Origin: JBOHER01 sp050701115 | GTDB taxonomy: Bacteria; Actinomycetota; Actinomycetes; Mycobacteriales; Pseudonocardiaceae | Direction: 5' to 3' | DNA length: 16,087 nucleotides | Assembly: GCA_050701115.1 (NCBI GenBank) | Contig: JBOHER010000391.1 | Coordinates: 1 to 16,087, forward strand | Shown: in pieces, positions 1 to 5,862 of the stretch | Position numbering within the stretch: the first letter of the stretch is position 1 | Layout: every line of letters begins with the position of its first letter | The notes under the pieces: model-generated | Seen by the model: the letters and a program-made list of their open reading frames with translations, nothing else | Database searches by the model: none | What the model was told of the DNA's origin: nothing | Position numbers and translations under genes: made by a program

Positions 1-47
1 ATGAAGGGACCTTTGGTGCGCATGATGCGCACCAAAGGTCCCTTCAT
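1..47 (-). terminator. perfect hairpin at 3' end of the DMT transporter gene
   Basis: Two 22-base arms (1–22 and 26–47) are exact reverse complements around a 3-base loop (TGA). The arm core reads AAGGGACCTTTGGTGCGCA. The stop codon of the minus-strand transporter gene (44–46) lies inside the stem, so transcripts of that gene fold here. No U-tract can be judged because the window ends. I infer an intrinsic, possibly bidirectional, terminator. It could also be a dispersed palindromic repeat copied around the genome. Confidence 0.7.
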
Positions 48-922
48 ACCGGCTTGCTGGCGCCCACCAGGCTCGCGTGCGAGCGTGCCAGCAGCGCGAT
101 ACCCAGAACCGCCAACCCCCCGCAAACGGCCAGCGCGGTCGTGGCCGACGCGCCGATGCCTTCGGTCTCGCCGAGCACGGCCACTCCGATGGCCACCGCG
201 ACAACGGGGTTGAGCACCGAATGGCAGGCGACGACCAGGTCCGGCGGACCGTTGGCATAGCCCAGCTGCACAAGCCAGGAGCCTGCTAGGTGGGCGACTA
301 TCAGTGCGAGCACCGGCAGCGCGAGAACAGACTGCCAGCCACCGTCCACCGTGATCGCCTGGGTGACCTGACGGACCAGCACCGATACTAGCCCGTACAG
401 CGCACCTGCGGCCACCGACAGCGCCACGCAGCGCACCCGCCCGCTCTGGGTCGTCGCGAACAGCACCAGGGCCACCACCGCCCCTGCCACCAGTTCGCCG
501 GCGAGCAACGCCTGCCGGCCGGACACCTCGGTGCCCCCCGCCCCCTGGGCAGCGAGCACCACGAACAGCGCCAGTCCCAACGCGGTGGCGACCACTCCCG
601 TTACCGCGAGAGCGCCGAGACGTCCACCAGCCGCACGGGCACCGAGCACCGCCACGATCGGCAGCGCCAACACCACGACCGGCTGGACCACGACCAGCGG
701 CGCCATGCTGATGGCGAGAATCTGGAACACCGCGGTACCCACCAGGGCGAGCAATCCGAGCAGCCAGCGCCGGTCCCGCACCAGGTCGGGCGCACTACCC
801 AGGCGCAGCGCCGCACCCGCGCGCACCCTGTTCACCCCGCCGTGTTGCAGGTAGGCGCCCAAGGCCGCGCAGATCGCCGATGCCACCGCGCAGGCGATCG
901 CCACGAGCGTCATCACAGACAC
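44..922 (-). CDS. DMT/EamA-type integral membrane transporter
   Basis: The 292-residue product is almost entirely hydrophobic, with about nine or ten membrane segments and no soluble domain. It starts with a membrane helix (residues 4–26), followed by helices near 54–75, 78–96 and 104–125. The second half repeats the pattern and contains NPVVAVAIGVAVLGE near residue 240, the proline- and Glu-bearing last-third signature typical of drug/metabolite transporter proteins. Function would be small-molecule export or uptake at the inner membrane; the substrate cannot be told. The start is uncertain: GTG at 922 or ATG at 913, neither with a clear Shine–Dalgarno sequence. It lies 10 bases after the DUF998 gene and is probably co-transcribed with it. 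The 3' end is inside a strong hairpin. Confidence 0.75.
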   Translation of the reverse strand: MSVMTLVAIACAVASAICAALGAYLQHGGVNRVRAGAALRLGSAPDLVRDRRWLLGLLALVGTAVFQILAISMAPLVVVQPVVVLALPIVAVLGARAAGGRLGALAVTGVVATALGLALFVVLAAQGAGGTEVSGRQALLAGELVAGAVVALVLFATTQSGRVRCVALSVAAGALYGLVSVLVRQVTQAITVDGGWQSVLALPVLALIVAHLAGSWLVQLGYANGPPDLVVACHSVLNPVVAVAIGVAVLGETEGIGASATTALAVCGGLAVLGIALLARSHASLVGASKPV

Positions 923-932
923 TGCTCGCGGT

Positions 933-1667
933 TCACTGGTCGCCCCCGCCTAGCCGATCGCGCCGCGAGACGGCGAGCAGACGCACTGCCAGCGCGAGCA
1001 CCAGCACGGCCTCACAGGCGAACAGGGTGCGCTGCGCGAGCCCGCCGACTTCGAGGTCGCCGATCCAGGCCGCGACGACCCAGGTCGGCGCGATATCAGG
1101 AAGCCGCGCGATCAGGTAGCTCAATGCGAAGACCAAGGTGGCCACCGACGTCCAGCGCAGCAGGCCGACCAGATCGCGCCACTCGGGCAACTCGCTTATG
1201 CCCCGCAAGGACAGCAGGGCCGCGATCGGCAGAGTGACGAACAACGACGCCCCGGCAACCTGGTGCACCACACCGGAGAAGGACATGATCCGCGGATCGT
1301 CGTCGGTGGGGAACAGCGCGACCAGCACGATGCCCGCCGACCAGCAATTCATCAGCACCAACGCCGATACCCGCCCGATCACACCGGCCCGCACCAACCC
1401 GGCAGTCAGCGCCACCCCGGCGAAGGCGATCTCGAGTAGCGCGACCGTGAACCGCAGCCGGGCCCCGTCGACGTAGACGTAGTAGCTGACGGCCTGGGCC
1501 ATCGGGTCCAGCTCCGCGGAAAAACGGAAACCCAGGTACACCACGACCAACGCGCCGTGCGCGGCACCAATGATGGCCAGCACGGACAGCGCGACCATGC
1601 CGGCCGCCGACGATCGCTGCGCGACTGCGGCCTCCTGGCCGCACTGCTCGGTTTCGAGGTCTCTCAT
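933..1667 (-). CDS. DUF998-family integral membrane protein
   Basis: The 244-residue protein (from the ATG at 1667) has six predicted membrane helices: a first one beginning near GMVALSVLAIIG, then segments around TVALLEIAFAGVAL, ALVLMNCWSAGIVLVALFP, VHQVAGASLFVTLPIAALL, TSVATLVFALSYLI and a last one near ACEAVLVLALAVRLL. The NCWSAGIVLVALFPTDDD stretch followed by a VHQVAGA helix is characteristic of DUF998 proteins, whose function is unknown. An in-frame upstream extension to 1739 looks like noncoding DNA, so the first Met before RDLETEQ is preferred. A GAAACGTTTC palindrome 26 bases upstream may be an operator. It is likely the first gene of a two-gene unit with the DMT transporter. Confidence 0.7.
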   Translation of the reverse strand: MRDLETEQCGQEAAVAQRSSAAGMVALSVLAIIGAAHGALVVVYLGFRFSAELDPMAQAVSYYVYVDGARLRFTVALLEIAFAGVALTAGLVRAGVIGRVSALVLMNCWSAGIVLVALFPTDDDPRIMSFSGVVHQVAGASLFVTLPIAALLSLRGISELPEWRDLVGLLRWTSVATLVFALSYLIARLPDIAPTWVVAAWIGDLEVGGLAQRTLFACEAVLVLALAVRLLAVSRRDRLGGGDQ

Positions 1668-1692
1668 CACTGCACTAGCGCTCCACCGTCCT

Positions 1693-1702
1693 GAAACGTT
1701 TC
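1693..1702. promoter_or_regulatory. GAAACGTTTC palindrome, LacI-type operator candidate
   Basis: A perfect 10-base palindrome with central CG lies 26 bases upstream of the DUF998 start. Central-CG palindromes of this form are typical of LacI/GalR operators. No LacI gene is present in the window, so the regulator is unknown. Confidence 0.35.
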
Positions 1703-1766
1703 GTGAATGGGGCTCACACCGCAGGTTATCGGCGAGCACCGACGGAATGCTTCCTGGTTTTGCACA

Positions 1767-1799
1767 CTTTCAGGGTCATCTCAGGGACCACCCTGAAAG
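1767..1799 (-). terminator. hairpin downstream of lgt
   Basis: CTTTCAGGGT (1767–1776) and ACCCTGAAAG (1790–1799) are perfect 10-base arms around a 13-base loop, 144 bases past the lgt stop. The distal ACCCT can instead pair with AGGGT at 1798–1802 to make a small competing hairpin. No run of U follows on either strand, so termination is inferred from position and stem. The rest of 1668–1942 shows no gene-like reading frame. Confidence 0.45.
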
Positions 1800-1942
1800 G
1801 GTTATGCACAATCGGAGTCGACGGGGCGAGCCGGAAGCGTGCGGAGGCCCGCCCGCGGTGGCTGGATGCAGGTGAGACACGCGCCGGGGCGCTCGGCGCG
1901 CCGGAGACCTTTGAGGGCGCCGTGGTGCAGGCGCCGGCGGGC

Positions 1943-2941
1943 CTACTGACCGCGCTCGACCTCCCGCTGATCACCGGTCGCGGACTCGTCAGCTGCTGTA
2001 CCGGTGGACTCCTCGACGCGCTCGGCGGCCGCATCGTCGGATGCGTCCACTTGTCCGACCGCCGGGCGCAGCGTGTGCGGCTCCTCCCGCGGACCGCGCT
2101 GCTTGGCCAGCACCAGGTAGATCGCGGCGCCGAGGAAGACCAGCGCGGCTACCCATACGTTGACGCGCACCCCGAACACCTCGGTGGCGGGGTCGGTGCG
2201 CACCAGCTCGATCCAGAACCGACCGGCCGTGTACCCGGCGACATAGAGCGCGAACGCCCGCCCGTGACCCAGGCGGAAGCGACGGTCGGCCCACACGACC
2301 AGTGCGGCAACACCGAGGTTCCAGAGCAGCTCGTAGAGGAACGTCGGGTGCACTACCGCGATCGGAACCATGTCCAGCGCGACACCACCGAGCGGGTCGC
2401 TGACCAGTGGGTTGTCCGGGTCGACCCGCTGGTAGATCTCCAGGCCCCACGGCAGCGTGGTTTCTCCGCCGTAGAGCTCTTGGTTGAAATAGTTGCCGAG
2501 CCTGCCGATGGCCTGCGCCACCACAATGCCCGGTGCGACCGCGTCGGCGACCGCGGGCAGCGGAATTCCCCTGCGCCTGCAGGCTATCCATGCGCCGACG
2601 GCACCCAGAGCGACCGCGCCCCAGATACCGAGTCCGCCATCCCAGATCTTCAGCGCATCGACGGGGTTCTGACCTTCGCCGAAGTAGCGGTGGGCGTCGG
2701 TGATCACGTGATAGACCCGGCCGCCGACGAGACCGAAAGGCACCGCGTAGACGGCAATATCGGTGATCGTGCCACTCTCTCCGCCGCGCGCCGCCCAGCG
2801 CTTCTCGCCCCAGACGATCGCCACGATGATCCCGACGATGATGCACAGCGCATAGGCGCGAATCGGGATCGGACCGAGCTCCCACACGCCCTGTGGCGGA
2901 CTGGGGATGGCGGCGAGGACTACTCCAGCGCTGTAGGTCAC
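1943..2941 (-). CDS. lgt: prolipoprotein diacylglyceryl transferase
   Basis: Lgt transfers diacylglycerol from phosphatidylglycerol to the lipobox cysteine of prolipoproteins, the first step of lipoprotein maturation, in the inner membrane. The protein begins with IPSPPQGVWELGPIPIRAYA and has about seven membrane helices, the WDGGLGIWGA segment, the family signature GRLGNYFNQELYG, the HPTFLYELLWN motif and a GRFWIELVRTD stretch. The hydrophilic tail of about 60 residues, rich in Glu/Asp/Ala, is common in actinobacterial Lgt. The classical HGG histidine position reads IWG here, as in other actinobacterial forms. I prefer the GTG at 2941 (332 residues), because a TACGGT hexamer sits 6 bases before it; an in-frame GTG at 2956 is the alternative. 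In relatives lgt directly follows trpA; here about 2.9 kb intervenes. Confidence 0.93.
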   Translation of the reverse strand: MTYSAGVVLAAIPSPPQGVWELGPIPIRAYALCIIVGIIVAIVWGEKRWAARGGESGTITDIAVYAVPFGLVGGRVYHVITDAHRYFGEGQNPVDALKIWDGGLGIWGAVALGAVGAWIACRRRGIPLPAVADAVAPGIVVAQAIGRLGNYFNQELYGGETTLPWGLEIYQRVDPDNPLVSDPLGGVALDMVPIAVVHPTFLYELLWNLGVAALVVWADRRFRLGHGRAFALYVAGYTAGRFWIELVRTDPATEVFGVRVNVWVAALVFLGAAIYLVLAKQRGPREEPHTLRPAVGQVDASDDAAAERVEESTGTAADESATGDQREVERGQ

Positions 2942-2947
2942 TAATGC

Positions 2948-2953
2948 ACCGTA
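2948..2953 (-). promoter_or_regulatory. candidate -10 of lgt
   Basis: Read on the minus strand, TACGGT (TAnnnT type) ends 6 bases before the GTG at 2941. No good -35 hexamer is seen at 17–18 bases. It would give an essentially leaderless lgt transcript independent of the trp operon. Confidence 0.3.
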
Positions 2954-2976
2954 CACACGGCACCACGTCTACCCAG

Positions 2977-3009
2977 CGACAACCCCATATGGGCAGAGGT
3001 CGACAACCC
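2977..3009. promoter_or_regulatory. CGACAACCC direct repeat flanking CCCATATGGG palindrome
   Basis: CGACAACCC occurs at 2977–2985 and again at 3001–3009 (24 bases apart). A perfect 10-base palindrome, CCCATATGGG (2984–2993), overlaps the end of the first copy. The cluster is just upstream of the lgt start and could bind a regulator. This is inference from symmetry alone. Confidence 0.3.
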
Positions 3010-3052
3010 TGAGCTAACGGCCCCCCGAGGTGCCCGAACACCAACCGGGAGC

Positions 3053-3081
3053 CTTGATCCACTGCGCAGGAGTGGATCAAG
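3053..3081. repeat. 11-base inverted repeat with 7-base loop
   Basis: CTTGATCCACT (3053–3063) and AGTGGATCAAG (3071–3081) are exact reverse complements. The element lies between the divergent lgt and the plus-strand Cys-rich cluster, with no T-run on either side. It may be an operator, an island boundary mark or a terminator for readthrough into the gap. Confidence 0.6.
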
Positions 3082-3155
3082 CCGGTCGTAAACCTGCGCG
3101 AAACGTCAGCGACCGGTTCAAGCGCGAGGACCCGTGATGCGCCCGTCTGGCGGTA

Positions 3156-3183
3156 GTGACGTCGCGGCGAGAATAGGTAGCAT
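3156..3183 (+). promoter_or_regulatory. candidate promoter of the Cys-rich cluster
   Basis: GTGACG (3156–3161) and TAGCAT (3178–3183), separated by 16 bases, each match 4 of 6 consensus positions. Transcription would start near 3190, giving a leader of about 24 bases that contains the GGAGGG ribosome site. Confidence 0.35.
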
Positions 3184-3213
3184 TGTGCGCACGTCACGAT
3201 ACGGAGGGTTGTC

Positions 3214-3282
3214 ATGCTGGGATGCTGTGGCTGTAGCTCGTGCACCGGCCCGGGCTGCGGATGCTGCTCGGGCTGCAAGTAG
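3214..3282 (+). CDS. 22-residue Cys-rich mini-protein, metallothionein-like or Cys leader peptide
   Basis: This ORF encodes 22 residues, 8 of them Cys, at positions 4, 5, 7, 10, 15, 17, 18 and 21. The rest is mainly Gly and Ser, with no His or aromatic residue, and it ends in Lys. GGAGGG at 3203–3208 sits 5 bases before the ATG, an excellent ribosome site and the main reason to believe it is translated. Two TAG codons in a row end it. The CC, CxC and CxxC spacing with Gly/Ser linkers resembles fungal copper metallothioneins of about 25 residues more than known bacterial SmtA or MymT. The alternative is a cysteine-responsive upstream ORF like the polycysteine leaders of mycobacteria, although those are leaderless and precede sulfur genes, and none is downstream here. 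Function is inference; the reading frame and ribosome site are seen. Confidence 0.6.
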   Translation: MLGCCGCSSCTGPGCGCCSGCK

Positions 3283-3295
3283 TAGCGTCGGCGCC

Positions 3296-3480
3296 ATGGA
3301 CGCGCGGCAAGTGGCCTGGGTCGGGCGGCGATCAAGGATGCTGTCGGGGATGCGCTCACCGAGAGCCAGCTCGACAAGGCGGCGCACGACGCGACGTCAG
3401 CCGCCCTCACCTGGATCATCGGCGCCGCGAACGAAGGCATGATCCCATCAGTGCCGAAGGAGCGGAGCGATGACGGTTAG
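3296..3480 (+). pseudogene. small frame-broken ORF between Cys peptide and 71-residue protein
   Basis: The frame ending at TAG 3478–3480 reads as a plausible soluble helical peptide (AIKDAVGDALTESQ, later ALTWIIGAANEGMIPSV) with strong G/C third positions. It has no in-frame ATG or GTG after the double TAG that ends the Cys peptide, until a Met near its end. An ATG at 3296 opens another frame; a single-base shift near 3340 would join the two into about 60 residues. No ribosome site precedes 3296. The last 11 bases overlap the start of the 71-residue gene, which suggests translational coupling in the ancestral form. I do not recognise the family. It could be a genuine frameshift, a sequencing error or an untranslated relic. 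Confidence 0.35.
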
Positions 3481-3685
3481 GGAGATCCCGCTCGGGTCGG
3501 GGATCAACGGTCGGCCGGTGCTCGTAGACAACCTCAAGCACGTGACCTACCGTCGCGCCGGCCGGTGGCACACCTGGTGCGGCCAGCTTGTGCCCGAGGA
3601 CCACATGTGCCCGGTTCCGGAGCCCAACAAGGGGCCCATCAAGAATTGCTACGTGTGCCACGAGAAATACCTGGACGACCGTTAG
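3470..3685 (+). CDS. 71-residue Cys/His-rich small protein, zinc-ribbon-like
   Basis: The ATG has an AAGGAG ribosome site 7 bases upstream (3457–3462), so the start is well supported. Residues 24–47 read HVTYRRAGRWHTWCGQLVP and then EDHMCP; CYVCHEKY follows near the end. Cys37, Cys47, Cys60 and Cys63, with His34, His45 and His64, could build one zinc site. This resembles short actinobacterial proteins with WHTxCG and CxxC motifs that are usually annotated as hypothetical or zinc-finger. No function is assigned. The stop codon lies in TTAG at 3682–3685, directly beside the insertion sequence, and TTAG fits the YTAR targets of IS701 elements, so the C terminus may have been cut by insertion. 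It follows the Cys-rich peptide and a broken ORF on the same strand, probably one transcript. Confidence 0.65.
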   Translation: MTVREIPLGSGINGRPVLVDNLKHVTYRRAGRWHTWCGQLVPEDHMCPVPEPNKGPIKNCYVCHEKYLDDR

Positions 3686-3689
3686 ACAC

Positions 3690-3703
3690 GAGGTTTCGCA
3701 GTT
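3690..3703 (+). repeat. left terminal inverted repeat of the IS
   Basis: GAGGTTTCGCAGTT matches the complement of 5017–5030 at 13 of 14 positions. Confidence 0.65.
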
Positions 3704-3724
3704 ATGCGGCGGTTGAGGTTCGAC

Positions 3725-4900
3725 GATGCTGATGTGGGTCTTCTTGCGGTTCCAGGGTGCTCGGGCGCGGGCGGCGACTAGGTCCGTTTCGGCGGTGCCA
3801 TGCCCGGCGTACCACAGGACGAGGATGGTCAGGCCCGGCATCGCGGAGGGCACGCTGCGTTCGACCGCAAGGCGGAGCCGGTTGGCGGCGTCTGCGGTGC
3901 CGATCAGGATCTTGGAGTCCTTGATCGTCGACCGACCACCTGTCGGCGTAGCGGGCGGTGATCGTCTCGGCCGCGATGCCGGTGTCGGTGGACACCGGGG
4001 CGATGTCGTAGGGCCGGGTCGGGTCGGTGTCCTTGACCGGCACCACCGTGACGGGGGTGCGTGCAGCGAGCCCCACCACAGGCAGGTGGGGGTGGCGATG
4101 TGCACGGTGTCGGTCTTGCCGTAGCGGGTCACCGTGGTCGTGCGCGCCAGGTGGGGTGGCCGCGAGGTCGGTGCAGGTGCCCAGTCTCGGGCCCTTCCAC
4201 GCTGGGTGTCCGCGTCGCCCGGTCGGCCCGGGAGGCAGGGCATGGAGGACGGCGCTGGGCGCCGGGCGGGTGGTGAACGTGGTGTTGCCGGGCAGGGTGC
4301 GCCGGGCCGGTCCCCGGTAGGCGGCATCAGCGACCACGTGAATGGTGCGTTCGGGCAAAGCGCGGGCGAGCAGCCCGACCAGGGTGCGGGCCGCGTCGGG
4401 CTTGGAGATACCGGATTTGGGGACATGCAGGCCAAACAGGACCGGAAGGCAGACCGCCCGCGCCAGCAACGGTATTGTCACGGCGAGCCCGACGACCACG
4501 AAGCAGTTGCCCCGCCCGATCCCGTCGCGGCCCTTCGCGGATCCGTCGTGTTGCCAGAACACTGCGTGGGTCTTGGCGCCGTAACGGTGAAACAGCGTGT
4601 CGTCGAGCACCACCCTCAGCGCCGCCGGCCGAGACGAAACGGGCCACGACCAGCCGGGCCACCAGCAACCCGAGCGAATCGAGGTCCCAGCGGGGAGAAG
4701 AACCGGTGCGCACGGGCGTGATGCGACTGCCCGGCCAGGCCGGCCGCGCTCCACATCCCGGTCACCGTCCGGGACCCCGTAGCCCCCAACAAGCCGGTAA
4801 CCAGCGAGGTGAACGTGGCGAACGTCGGCGCGGTGAACACACCCCGCAACGCTTCAAGCACGGGCAGCGGACAAGACGGTACGGTGACAACAGGAAGCAT
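3725..4900 (-). pseudogene. IS701-family DDE transposase, multiply frameshifted
   Basis: Fragments of one transposase appear in order but in changing frames. The N terminus begins at ATG 4900 (MLPVVTVPSCPLPVLEALRG) and runs to HHARAHRFFS. It continues in another frame with RWDLDSLGLLVARLVVARF, then a third with LRVVLDDTLFHRYGAKTHA, HDGSAKGRDGIGRGNCFV and HVVADAAYRGPA. RYGKTDTVHIATPTCLWWG is in a further frame near 4144–4061. The frame returns for TPVTVVPVKDTDPTRPYDIA and shifts again to DAANRLRLAVERSVP and LTILVLWYAGHG (3928–3725). That makes at least five frame changes. The DDT and VADAAYRG aspartates fit the DDE catalytic pattern. The C terminus after THISI appears shortened and runs directly into the terminal repeat. 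No functional transposase can be made. Confidence 0.85.
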
Positions 4901-5016
4901 GGGCGAATCTCCCGGACAACGGGCGGTTATGAAGAACGCCGATGCTTCCCCATACCCAGCCATGATCACCGTCCTCGCCCCGTGTCACGAAGATCAACCA
5001 ACCGTGTCGCCACGAA

Positions 5017-5030
5017 AAGTGCGAAACCTC
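5017..5030 (-). repeat. right terminal inverted repeat of the IS
   Basis: AAGTGCGAAACCTC, read on the minus strand as GAGGTTTCGCACTT, is the partner of the left end with one mismatch. Confidence 0.65.
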
Positions 5031-5033
5031 AGG

Positions 5034-5148
5034 TTAAGCAAAGTGCTGGGTGATCTTGTCTAGGATCTGGCGCGGCGTGGATCTCGATCCTGATGGTGGC
5101 CTTGTAGGTCCGGCGGGAGATGCGCGGCTCTTTGGAGGCGTAGCTGTC
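5034..5148 (-). pseudogene. possible C-terminal tail of a second transposase
   Basis: Reading from 5148, one frame gives DSYASKEPRISRRTYKATIR and then IEIHAAP. A neighbouring frame continues with RQILDKITQHFA and a TAA at 5034–5036. The RRTYKATIRIEI phrase resembles the tails of actinobacterial IS4-type transposases. This is from memory of family style, not an alignment. No start or upstream domain remains; the first IS lies immediately against its end. It could be unrelated noncoding DNA. Confidence 0.3.
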
Positions 5149-5189
5149 CGGCCATCATCGCCTACCCGGACATCGGCATAGATGAAGTC

Positions 5190-5678
5190 CTACCCTTCGA
5201 CTACCTCGGGCGATTGCGCTTCCATGTCGACATACCATCGCCCGTCCTTTGCGTAGAGATAGTGCGACTCGGAGTAGGTGCCCCGAGCCCCCTCGCCTTC
5301 CACTGTGGCGATGGCCTGCCTAATGTCGATCTCGCTGGACACAGTTACCGATGTGATCTGGATACCTTGTCGTCCGTGCTCGGCAAGTTTGGCGGCGATA
5401 TGTTCGGAGGCGTCGACATGGCTGGGCGTCAGCGCGGCAAGGGCGTCGGCGTCACCGTCGTTGAGCGCCGCGATGTAGGCGTCGACAGCCTCCTCGGGAG
5501 TGCGCGGATGACCGCTGGAGAGCAGGAAGTAGGCCACCAGCCCAACCACAACGACAAGCACGAGCGCAGCACCAGCTACTGACGGCCACATCCATCGCCT
5601 ATTCTCGGGCTTCGAGGATGCGTCGACTCCGGTCAGTCTGGCCTGCCTCGCCAATCTAGGTTGGGCACCAGCTAACAC
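5190..5678 (-). CDS. single-TM membrane protein with NTF2-like extracytoplasmic domain (Rv0361/DUF4878-like)
   Basis: The 162-residue product has a basic N-terminal stretch, one membrane helix at about residues 33–54 (AGAALVLVVVVGLVAYFLL) and an outside domain. That domain starts TPEEAVDAYIAALNDGDADA, typical of NTF2-like/DUF4878 domains, and ends with a strand pair around YLYAKDGRWYVDME. Proteins of this type in actinobacteria are membrane-anchored and of unknown function. The GTG at 5678 is the longest start but lacks a clear ribosome site; a shorter start nearer the helix is possible. It is codirectional with trpA and lgt and lies in the stretch that separates them. Confidence 0.7.
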   Translation of the reverse strand: MLAGAQPRLARQARLTGVDASSKPENRRWMWPSVAGAALVLVVVVGLVAYFLLSSGHPRTPEEAVDAYIAALNDGDADALAALTPSHVDASEHIAAKLAEHGRQGIQITSVTVSSEIDIRQAIATVEGEGARGTYSESHYLYAKDGRWYVDMEAQSPEVVEG

Positions 5679-5838
5679 TTGGAGCGCGAACCGGCCTGGA
5701 CATGGCGGCCGTGGGCACAGACCCAGTCGTGGGCACAGACCCAGTACAGAGTGGGAAACAGCGGTACTCGAAGGACACGCCGACGAACACCCAGCCTACC
5801 GCTCCCCAAAACCCTAGGTACACGCCACGGCCTGGCAA
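5656..5838 (-). CDS. possible short membrane peptide ORF
   Basis: A 60-codon frame (TTG at 5838, or GTG at 5823) has a hydrophobic start, VYLGFWGAVGWVFVGVSF, followed by a Cys pair (YRCFPLC) and a short tail. The tail includes a duplicated GSVPT coded by an 18-base tandem repeat. No ribosome site is visible and the end overlaps the start of the next gene by 23 bases. It may be real, since the hydrophobic block is regular, or a chance frame in the trpA 3' gap. Confidence 0.22.
   Translation of the reverse strand: MPGRGVYLGFWGAVGWVFVGVSFEYRCFPLCTGSVPTTGSVPTAAMSRPVRAPSVSWCPT
5711..5746. repeat. 18-base tandem duplication
   Basis: GTGGGCACAGACCCAGTC (5711–5728) is followed immediately by GTGGGCACAGACCCAGTA (5729–5746), 17 of 18 identical. 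It lies in the trpA downstream gap. Confidence 0.8.
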
Positions 5839-5862
5839 TTCGATCGCGCCCGCGACTGCCCG

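Larger units (their letters stand above)
3690..5030 (-). mobile_element. decayed IS701/IS4-type insertion sequence
   Basis: A 1341-base element is bounded by imperfect inverted ends: GAGGTTTCGCAGTT at 3690–3703 and its complement AAGTGCGAAACCTC at 5017–5030, 13 of 14 bases matching. It encodes one minus-strand DDE transposase broken by several frame changes. A 4-base duplication is not clear: TTAG lies at 3682–3685 on the left and TTAA at 5034–5037 on the right, at slightly different distances from the ends. It is probably old and immobile. Confidence 0.75.

Noticed and set aside
1..213. Plus-strand 70-codon frame starting at base 1
   Set aside because: Its start is the hairpin itself and it runs antisense to the transporter gene; composition is Pro/Arg-rich as in shadow frames.
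1703..2944. 413-codon plus-strand frame
   Set aside because: Antisense to lgt, whose protein is unmistakable; typical of GC-rich shadows.
3280..3285. TAG TAG readthrough or pyrrolysine insertion
   Set aside because: No pyrrolysine machinery or stem signal is in the window; mutation or separate genes explain the pattern more simply.
1989..3440. 483-codon minus-strand frame
   Set aside because: Another frame of lgt and its upstream region; Arg-rich low-complexity translation without domains.
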